The notes beneath the pieces were generated by a model, which searched no databases, was not told the origin of the DNA, and saw only the letters and a program-made list of their open reading frames with translations. Positions 58,093 to 64,000 of a DNA stretch of 64,000 nt are shown here, one piece after another (position 1 is the first letter of the stretch; each line of letters starts with the position of its first letter). This stretch comes from Roseospira marina. GTDB lineage: Bacteria; Pseudomonadota; Alphaproteobacteria; Rhodospirillales; Rhodospirillaceae. The position numbers were made by a program, and so were the translations under genes. The stretch covers positions 1-64,000 of the forward strand of contig NZ_JACIGJ010000014.1 of assembly GCF_014197855.1 (NCBI RefSeq), in the 5' to 3' direction.

Positions 58093-59402
58093 TGACCATG
58101 ATGCTGTTCAGCCGGTCCGAACGGGATACGCCGCGCGAAAGCGCCCCCTCGCCGCTGCGACGGCGCGGCGGTCTGATCGCTGCGTTGGATGTCGGCACCA
58201 CCAAGGTGGCGTGCTTCATCGCGCGCGCCGACGACGACGGGTCGGTGCCACGCCTGCTCGGGATTGGTCATCACCGGTCGCGCGGGGTGCGCGGCGGCCG
58301 CGTCGCCAGCCCGGACGAGGTTGAGGTCGCGATCCGCACCGCCCTGGAATCCGCCGAGGACATGGCGGGCGAGCGGGTCGACGGTGTCGTGGTCGCGGTG
58401 ACCGGCGGCGCGCCCGAAAGCCAGCGCATCGACGTCGAGATGGACGTCTCCGGCCATGAGGTTCGGGACGCCGACGTCCGCCGCATCCTGTCCTGCGTCG
58501 GCCAGCATCCGCTGGAGGCCGACCGCGAGCTGATCCACTGCATTCCGGTCGGCTACACCCTGGACGGCACCGACAGCATTCTCGACCCGCGCGGCATGTA
58601 CGGCGAGCGCCTGGGGGCCCGCATCCATCTGGTGGCCGCCGCCAGCGGACCGCTGCGCAACCTGACCTCGGTCATCGAGCGCTGCAAGCTGGACGTCGAT
58701 GGCCTCGTGGCCGCGCCCTACGCCGCCGGGCTGGCCAGCCTGGTGGAGGATGAGCGCGACCTGGGCGCCACCGTCATCGACATGGGCGGCGGCACCACGT
58801 CCGTCGCCGTGTTCCTGGGCGGGCACGTCATTCACGTCGGCGTCATCGGCGTGGGCGGTGGCCATGTCACCAACGACATCGCCCAGGGCCTGTCCACGCC
58901 GCTGGCCAACGCCGAGCGGCTGAAAACCATGTACGGCGGCACCCTTGCCTCGCCCGCCGACGCGCGGGAAATCCTGCGCGTGCCCCTGGTGGGCGAGGAC
59001 GAGGACCAGCCGTCGCTGGAAATTCCGCGCTCGTATCTGGTGCAGATCATCCAGCCCCGGGTCGAGGAGACCCTGGAGTTGGTGCGGGCGCATCTTGAGG
59101 CCGCCGGCGTGGATCGGATCGCCGGCCGTCGCGCCGTCCTGACCGGCGGCGCCAGCCAGTTGCCCGGCGTGCGGGAACTGGCCGAACAGATCCTGGACAA
59201 GCAGGTGCGGCCCGGACGGCCGATGCGCCTGCGCGGGCTGGCCGACAGTGTCGCCGGCCCGGCGTTCGCGACCTGCGCGGGACTGCTCAGCCACGCGGTC
59301 CAGGACCATGTCGAACGCCCGATCCTCGACGATCCCCCGCGCGCCGGCGGCGTGCTGGGGCCCGTCAGCCGGATCGGGCGCTGGCTGAAGGAGAATTTCT
59401 GA
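58092..59402 (+). CDS. ftsA: cell division protein FtsA
   Basis: 436 residues from ATG 58092 (a GTG one codon earlier is also possible); TGATG overlap with ftsQ. Actin-like ATPase: [17 protein letters not shown] domain with [22 protein letters not shown] and [10 protein letters not shown]. The C-terminal amphipathic helix [11 protein letters not shown] tethers FtsZ filaments to the membrane. Confidence 0.96.
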   Translation: MTMMLFSRSERDTPRESAPSPLRRRGGLIAALDVGTTKVACFIARADDDGSVPRLLGIGHHRSRGVRGGRVASPDEVEVAIRTALESAEDMAGERVDGVVVAVTGGAPESQRIDVEMDVSGHEVRDADVRRILSCVGQHPLEADRELIHCIPVGYTLDGTDSILDPRGMYGERLGARIHLVAAASGPLRNLTSVIERCKLDVDGLVAAPYAAGLASLVEDERDLGATVIDMGGGTTSVAVFLGGHVIHVGVIGVGGGHVTNDIAQGLSTPLANAERLKTMYGGTLASPADAREILRVPLVGEDEDQPSLEIPRSYLVQIIQPRVEETLELVRAHLEAAGVDRIAGRRAVLTGGASQLPGVRELAEQILDKQVRPGRPMRLRGLADSVAGPAFATCAGLLSHAVQDHVERPILDDPPRAGGVLGPVSRIGRWLKENF

Positions 59403-59674
59403 TGACCCACCGAGGCGACGATCCGTTCGAGGGTTCCGCGCCCGCGCCAGACGATGCGGACGACCGAACCCCGCCGGAGGCCCCCGCGACCCGGTGGGCT
59501 CACCCCGGCATCCCTCGGGACGATACCCGGGAGTCCGACAGAACGACGGACCCGACACCGCACCAAGACGAAGGGCCGGCCAACGGCTCCGTCTACCAAC
59601 GCGACTCATCCCACCAGCATGAGGGGCCCGCCATGGCGCGCCCGCGGAACGACGACACAAGGACGGAGGCAAAC

Positions 59675-61729
59675 ATGAGCATCAATCTGGGCGTGCCCGA
59701 CGATATCGAACCCCAAATGAAGCCCCGGATCACCGTCATCGGGGTCGGGGGCGCCGGCGGCAACGCGGTCAACAACATGATCGAGGCCCACCTGGAGGGC
59801 GTCGACTTCGTCGTGGCCAACACGGACGCGCAGGCCCTGGCGCAGGCGCGGACGGACCGGCGCATTCAACTGGGCGGCGAGACCACGCACGGTCTAGGCT
59901 CCGGCGCCCGCCCGGACATCGGCCGCGCCGCCGCCGAGGAAAGCTATGAAGCGGTGTCCGCCGAGATGAAGGGCAGCCACATGTGCTTCATCACCGCCGG
60001 TATGGGCGGTGGCACCGGCACCGGCGCGGCGCCCGTGGTGGCCCGCTGCGCCCGCGACATGGGCATCCTCACGGTCGGCGTGGTCACCAAGCCGTTCCAG
60101 TTCGAGGGCACCCACCGCATGCGTCTGGCGGAGGGCGGCATCGACGAGCTGTCGCAGTACGTCGATACGCTCATCATCATCCCGAACCAGAACCTGTTCC
60201 GGGTCGCCAACGAGAAGACGACGTTCGCCGACGCCTTCAAGATGGCCGACAACGTGCTGTACGCGGGTGTGCGTTCGGTCACCGACCTGATGATCATGCC
60301 GGGGCTGATCAACCTGGACTTCGCCGACGTCCGCACGGTCATGATGGACATGGGCCGCGCCATGATGGGCACCGGCGAGTCCGCGGGCGAGAACCGCGCC
60401 ATCGAGGCCGCCGAGGCCGCCATCGCCAACCCGCTGCTGGAGGAAACCTCCATGCGAGGCGCGCGTGGCGTGCTGATCAACATCACCGGCGGCAACGACA
60501 TGACCCTGTACGAGGTCGACGAGGCCGCCAACCGCATCCGCGAGGAGATCAAGTGCGAGGACGCCAACGTGATCTTCGGCTCCTGCCTCGACAGCTCCAT
60601 CGAGGGCACGATGCGGGTGTCGGTGGTCGCCAGCGGCATCGACGCCGTCACCCAGGCGCGGCCCCAGGAGGGTCTGGAGGCGAGCGGCAGTGGCTTCGGC
60701 CTAGGGCTGGCGGCGGGCCGCGCGGCCATCGGCGGTGCGGAGCGGACCGCTCGTCCGGGTGCGCCGGACCGCGAGTCGCGGCCGGCGGCCGCGGCGAGCC
60801 ACGCCGACGTTCAAACCCATGCCACGAGTGTCGGCGCGGCGTCGGAGCGTGAACCGCAGGTGTTGGACGACACCGCCGCCGATCTGCGCGGGAGGGAGAC
60901 CCGCGCGGGCGACGACATGGTCGATCCGGCGGCCGTTCTCGACGAACAGGGGCGGGCCAAGGCGCGGTCGTCCAACGCCGCCGAGCGGGCGCCGTCCCGG
61001 TCCGAAGGCGCGTCGTCCTCGACCGGTGGTCATGGGGGACACGGGGACGTGGCGTCCCGTCCGTCCTTCCCGCTGCAGCCCGGACAGGGCGGCGGCGGTG
61101 CCGGGGCGTTCATTCCGCAGCGCGCGGCCCAGCCGCCGGTGGCCAGCGGCGCCCGCCTGACGCCGCCGACGGCCGGCGGCGCTCCGGGGGCCGGCGGTCA
61201 GGCTGTCGGTTCGGGCAACGGTTACGCCTATGGGCACGCCGAGGGGGTTCCACCGGTCAGCGGGCAGAACGCGCTCGACCGCAACGCCCAGCCGCGCCCG
61301 ACCCTGTCCCAGCCGATGCATCCGGCGCCGCAGCCGGGGCGTCCGACCCTCCAGCCCGGCATTCAGCCCGGCCTGCGGGTGGCCTCGGAAGGGACGCCCA
61401 AGCGGGATGGCGGCGGCTACGAGGTGCGGGAGTACCATGGTCCGCGTCGCGACGCCCGGGACACGCGCGAGGAGGAGCGGCGCAGCCAGCGGCCGTCCCT
61501 GTTCCAGCGCATGACCGGCTTCGGTCGCGCCCGCGCCGAGGAGGAAGAGCGCGAGCGGGAGCGCGAGGCGGCCCTGGAGCGGGCGCGCGAGCGCGCCCGT
61601 CAGCCCCGGTCGTCCGAGGAGACCGGCGAGCCGCGTGCCATGACGGTCAATCCGGAGGACCGGCCGGTCTCCTCGCACCGCGAGGACCAGCTTGAGATCC
61701 CGGCCTTCCTGCGCCGCCAGGCGAACTGA
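59675..61729 (+). CDS. ftsZ: cell division tubulin homologue FtsZ, with very long linker
   Basis: 684 residues from ATG 59675, chosen because GGAGG lies 5 bases upstream and MSINL is the usual alphaproteobacterial start. The GTPase core is about 15-325: [25 protein letters not shown] (111-120) and [14 protein letters not shown]. Then comes an exceptionally long disordered linker (about residues 328-665) rich in Gly, Ala, Pro, Arg and Glu, with a charged [22 protein letters not shown] coil, and the conserved tail [10 protein letters not shown] that binds FtsA. The frame stays open back to an ATG at 59402 overlapping the ftsA stop, which also has an AAGGAG site; a 91-residue extension cannot be excluded. 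Confidence 0.96.
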   Translation: MSINLGVPDDIEPQMKPRITVIGVGGAGGNAVNNMIEAHLEGVDFVVANTDAQALAQARTDRRIQLGGETTHGLGSGARPDIGRAAAEESYEAVSAEMKGSHMCFITAGMGGGTGTGAAPVVARCARDMGILTVGVVTKPFQFEGTHRMRLAEGGIDELSQYVDTLIIIPNQNLFRVANEKTTFADAFKMADNVLYAGVRSVTDLMIMPGLINLDFADVRTVMMDMGRAMMGTGESAGENRAIEAAEAAIANPLLEETSMRGARGVLINITGGNDMTLYEVDEAANRIREEIKCEDANVIFGSCLDSSIEGTMRVSVVASGIDAVTQARPQEGLEASGSGFGLGLAAGRAAIGGAERTARPGAPDRESRPAAAASHADVQTHATSVGAASEREPQVLDDTAADLRGRETRAGDDMVDPAAVLDEQGRAKARSSNAAERAPSRSEGASSSTGGHGGHGDVASRPSFPLQPGQGGGGAGAFIPQRAAQPPVASGARLTPPTAGGAPGAGGQAVGSGNGYAYGHAEGVPPVSGQNALDRNAQPRPTLSQPMHPAPQPGRPTLQPGIQPGLRVASEGTPKRDGGGYEVREYHGPRRDARDTREEERRSQRPSLFQRMTGFGRARAEEEEREREREAALERARERARQPRSSEETGEPRAMTVNPEDRPVSSHREDQLEIPAFLRRQAN

Positions 61730-61778
61730 TCCCCGCGTCCGGCCCCGGCATGGGGCCGGACCGGTCTGGTTCGGAATC

Positions 61779-61807
61779 CGGCGGATGGGGCGTCCCATCC
61801 GCCGTTT
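61779..61807 (+). terminator. rho-independent terminator after ftsZ
   Basis: CGGCGGATGGG / CCCATCCGCCG, a perfect 11 bp stem with a GCGT loop, followed by TTT, about 50 bases after the ftsZ stop. The loop side (GGGGCGTCCC, 61787-61796) can pair instead with GGGACGCCCC (61816-61825). Confidence 0.7.
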
Positions 61808-61956
61808 CCGTATGCGGGACGCCCCGTATTCGGGCCGCCCGGTCCGGTTCTGCCGCAAAAGGCTTTTGCCAACACGGCCGCCGCCGGGCCATTGTGGGGC
61901 CGCGCACGAGGCCCGGCGTGGGGCGGGACCCGGCGTCCAGACGACACAGGAGCATC

Positions 61957-62505
61957 ATGGGACAGGGCACGGAACACGGAACCGGAGGCGGCGTGCAGCA
62001 CCGCGATAGGGCGCCCGCGCGGCCGGTCCGTTGGGGACTGACTCTGGCGGCGGTGGTCATTCTGCTCGATCAGGCGACCAAGTATGCCGTGTTCGCCGGC
62101 CTTCAGCCCGCGCCGACCGGCGTGCCGGTGACCGGGTTCTTCTCTCTGGTCCGGGTCTGGAACCCGGGCGTGTCGTTCGGCTTGTTTGCCACCGGATCGC
62201 CCTGGACGCCGATTGTGCTGACGGGGCTTGCGCTCGCCGTGTCGGTCGGTCTCGCCTGGTGGCTGCGCCGGGCCGGCAGCCGCGTGGCGGTCGGCGGTCT
62301 GGGGCTGCTGATCGGTGGCGCGGTCGGCAACGCCATCGACCGCATGGTGCATGGGGCCGTGATGGACTTTCTGGATGTCCACGTGGCCGGATATCACTGG
62401 CCGGCGTTCAATGTGGCGGATTCGGCGATTACCGTAGGGGCGGTCCTGCTGGTGTGGGATGCCTTGTTCGCGGGCGGCAAATCGCCTAAGACCAACGGCG
62501 GATGA
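61957..62505 (+). CDS. lspA: lipoprotein signal peptidase (signal peptidase II)
   Basis: 182 residues from ATG 61957 (CAGGAG upstream). Four membrane helices (LTLAAVVILLDQATKYAVF, IVLTGLALAVSVGLAWWL, VGGLGLLIGGAVGNAIDR, SAITVGAVLLVWDALF). The catalytic aspartates are Asp128 in GNAIDR and Asp155 in FNVADS. It removes signal peptides from diacylated prolipoproteins in the inner membrane. The ~30-residue basic N-terminus is longer than usual. The 227-base leader upstream is rich in potential stem-loops. Confidence 0.95.
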   Translation: MGQGTEHGTGGGVQHRDRAPARPVRWGLTLAAVVILLDQATKYAVFAGLQPAPTGVPVTGFFSLVRVWNPGVSFGLFATGSPWTPIVLTGLALAVSVGLAWWLRRAGSRVAVGGLGLLIGGAVGNAIDRMVHGAVMDFLDVHVAGYHWPAFNVADSAITVGAVLLVWDALFAGGKSPKTNGG

Positions 62506-62612
62506 GTCGGACTCATCCGTCGAGTGGGCGGACCGCGGATGCGGACGGTCCTGGTTCGTCACCGTCGGTCCAAGATTTCGGGGCGCGGATGTCATTGGGT
62601 GGAGCGTTGACC

Positions 62613-63179
62613 ATGCGAGGCTGGATCGCCGCGGGCATTGCCGTCGGGCTGCTGGCCGGGCTGACGGGCTGCGACAATCCCAAACGGGCGCTTGGGTTGC
62701 AGAAAGAGCCGCCGGACGAGTTCGCCGTCGTGACCCGCGCGCCGCTCAGCCTGCCGCCGGACTTCAACCTCCGGCCGCCGAGCCCGGGTTCCGCCCGGCC
62801 GCAGGAAGGCACGACCCGCGATCAGGCGCGCCGGGTGATTACCGGCGCCCCCGGTGCGGGCGGCGTTACGCAGCGCGCCCTGCCGGAGGGCGCCAGCGAG
62901 GGGGAGCGCGCCCTGCTGACGCGCGCCGGAACCGACCGCGCCATTCCGGATATCCGGGCCGTGGTCGAGGAAGAGACCAGCGTTCTGGCCGAGGAGAGCC
63001 GCGGCTTCGCCGATGTGCTGCTGTTCTGGCGCGAGCCGGAGTCCTTCGGCACGCAACTGGACGCCACTGCCGAGAGCCGGCGGCTGCGGGAAAACCGCGC
63101 GCTCGGCCAGCCGCCCACCACGGGCGCCTCGCCCTCGATCGAGCGGCGCGAGAAAGGCATCCTGGAAGGGTTGTTCTAG
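62613..63179 (+). CDS. DUF3035 (BamF-like) lipoprotein
   Basis: 188 residues from ATG 62613 (GGAG 9 bases upstream); an in-frame ATG at 62589 would also work. Signal helix and lipobox GLTGC are followed by PPDEFAVVTRAPLSLPPDFNLRPPSPGSARPQE, the hallmark of DUF3035, annotated as the alphaproteobacterial BAM accessory lipoprotein BamF. It would sit in the outer membrane with the beta-barrel assembly machine. It follows lspA, as in related genomes. Its TAG stop (63177-63179) lies inside the left end of the 109 bp repeat. Confidence 0.85.
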   Translation: MRGWIAAGIAVGLLAGLTGCDNPKRALGLQKEPPDEFAVVTRAPLSLPPDFNLRPPSPGSARPQEGTTRDQARRVITGAPGAGGVTQRALPEGASEGERALLTRAGTDRAIPDIRAVVEEETSVLAEESRGFADVLLFWREPESFGTQLDATAESRRLRENRALGQPPTTGASPSIERREKGILEGLF

Positions 63180-63283
63180 AGCAAATCCCGAGCGATCTGG
63201 AACAGATCGCGACGACGATTTGCTTCAATATCAAAAAGTTAGAGCATTTTGCGTGATCCCGATGTCACGCAAAATGCTCTAGG
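63175..63283. repeat. 109 bp dispersed palindromic repeat, copy 2
   Basis: Identical to 99-207 and in the same orientation. Module A spans 63180-63224, module B (16 bp stem) 63241-63280. The left-end TCTAGA supplies the TAG stop of the BamF-like gene. The hairpins may end transcription or protect the mRNA 3' end before the next gene. Confidence 0.92.
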
Positions 63284-63384
63284 CCCCTTCCCGATTCATC
63301 GGACCCGATGCGCCACGGGCTGCGGCGGCCGGATGGTCAGGCTCGCTGACGCGCCCTTTCCTCCGCCTGACAGGACCCACGCCC

Positions 63385-63726
63385 ATGCCGCCGAAGGCCA
63401 ACCCGAAGAAACTTAATACGCTTCAGCTCAAGACCCTGACCCTGATCCAGGAACTGGCCCAGGATCCCTCGGTGGCGACCAAGGACCCGGCCACCGGGAA
63501 CATCACCATCGGCCGGCTGCCCCATCCGCACGGCAATCACTTTCACCTGGGCCGCTACGTGGTGATGAAGGCCGACGCGAACGGCCTGGAGAACCAGGGC
63601 GTGTGGATGGCGCTGATTCGTAAAGGTCTGGTGGTGCCGGGCGAGGGCGGCATGGCCCTAACGCCGGAGGGCCAAGCGTACGAGACCGGCCTGCGCGAGG
63701 CCATCCTGCACGGATCGGATCACTAA
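63385..63726 (+). CDS. small conserved hypothetical protein
   Basis: 113 residues from ATG 63385. Helical start (NPKKLNTLQLKTLTLIQELAQDP), then GRLPHPHGNHFHLGRYVVMKADANGLENQGVWMALIRKGLVV and LTPEGQAYE. The His-rich segment and the winged-helix-like end (a basic ALIRKGLVVPGEGG wing followed by LTPEGQAYE) suggest a small nucleic-acid-binding fold, but no family is recognised. The TAA stop is followed immediately by the diverged repeat element. Confidence 0.7.
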   Translation: MPPKANPKKLNTLQLKTLTLIQELAQDPSVATKDPATGNITIGRLPHPHGNHFHLGRYVVMKADANGLENQGVWMALIRKGLVVPGEGGMALTPEGQAYETGLREAILHGSDH

Positions 63727-63812
63727 AGCGGGTTTGTGTGAGCCGGATGTCCCGCACGATGCTCTAAACAAAACGCCCGGCGCGATCCGGAGCGGATCGC
63801 GCGGACGGCGTT
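63727..63812. repeat. diverged, rearranged relative of the 109 bp repeat
   Basis: Module B-like hairpin 63727-63763 (tttgtgtga...tcccgcacgatgct) comes first, then module A-like hairpin 63772-63812 with inner stem GCGATCCG-gag-CGGATCGC and outer arms AACGCC/GGCGTT. Order is B-A instead of A-B. The inner stem differs from copies 1 and 2 by a T-A to C-G pair swap. It fills exactly the gap between two convergent stop codons. Confidence 0.8.
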
Positions 63813-64000
63813 CAAAACAGCAGGTCCGAGATATCCGGCTCGCCGGGGGCGGCCGGTGCCGGTGCCGGAGCGGGCGCGGATGTCGGCCGCGAGCGCGGCC
63901 GGGAGGGCCCGGGCGATCGCATCGGCTGGGCGCCCTCCTGAAACAGCGCCTCGTGGATCTCGCGCTCGTCCGCCATTGTGTAATGCGTGCTCAGGAACGC
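63812..64000 (-). CDS. 3' end of a CheZ-like chemotaxis phosphatase gene (partial)
   Basis: The minus strand is open from the window end to TGA at 63814-63812. The visible 62 residues are HYTMADEREIHEALFQEG, a Pro/Ala/Arg-rich linker and the terminal DISDLLF. The 'YTM-x-(S/D)ER-x-(I/V)HEA' block and a short acidic-hydrophobic tail resemble the C-terminus of alphaproteobacterial CheZ-type CheY-P phosphatases. Most of the gene is outside the window. Confidence 0.5.
   Translation of the reverse strand, partial: AFLSTHYTMADEREIHEALFQEGAQPMRSPGPSRPRSRPTSAPAPAPAPAAPGEPDISDLLF

Overview
The window is a high-GC chromosomal segment of an alphaproteobacterium, most likely from the Rhodospirillales or a close relative. 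This rests on the complete alphaproteobacterial-style dcw cluster, a ChrR/RpoE pair with all Rhodobacter-type metal ligands, an Agrobacterium-like T6SS order (tssB, tssC, second tssC, tagJ, tssE, tssF, tssG), Calvin-cycle genes and a DUF3035 lipoprotein. The genus is an inference; no rRNA, tRNA or CRISPR array was seen.

Layout. 1-207: the end of an IS5-type transposase and a 109 bp dispersed repeat. 203-2330 (minus): a secreted TPR/SHOCT protein and an EF-hand lipoprotein. 2711-15308 (plus): half of a type VI secretion system (PP2C phosphatase, Ser/Thr kinase, TssA, TssB, two TssC paralogues, TagJ, TssE, TssF, TssG), i.e. the sheath, baseplate and phosphorylation switch, without TssJKLM, ClpV, Hcp or VgrG. 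15472-20525 (minus): regulator, glpX, phosphoribulokinase and transketolase; the regulator has lost its phospho-acceptor Asp. 20681-27896 (plus): glyoxalase, a membrane protein, phosphofructokinase, UDP-glucose dehydrogenase, phosphoglucomutase, a PagL-like lipid A deacylase and exonuclease III. 27901-32811 (plus): promoter, tandem glycine riboswitch and gcvT-gcvH-gcvPA-gcvPB.

32849-34994 (minus) holds rpoE-chrR and a sterol-desaturase-type hydroxylase. Facing it, 35410-39699 (plus) is a lipid-modification operon (FAD oxidoreductase, DUF1365, CFA-synthase-like methyltransferase, DUF3833 lipoprotein). Matching RpoE-type promoter candidates face outward from the shared intergenic region, so this looks like a singlet-oxygen/membrane-lipid stress regulon. 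39972-41535 carries small genes, including a polymorphic-toxin type 44 protein with a candidate membrane-anchored immunity partner directly downstream.

42003-61729 is a complete dcw cluster (mraZ, rsmH, ftsL, ftsI, murE, murF, mraY, murD, ftsW, murG, murC, murB, ddl, ftsQ, ftsA, ftsZ), mostly joined by 1-4 bp start/stop overlaps. It is preceded by a promoter and a MraZ-box candidate. It is followed by a hairpin terminator, lspA and a BamF-like lipoprotein. The 109 bp repeat then recurs, followed by a small conserved gene, a rearranged and diverged relative of the repeat, and the 3' end of a CheZ-like gene. The repeat family is the most unusual non-coding signal here: each element sits flush against gene stop codons, and the third copy keeps the same hairpins through compensatory base changes.
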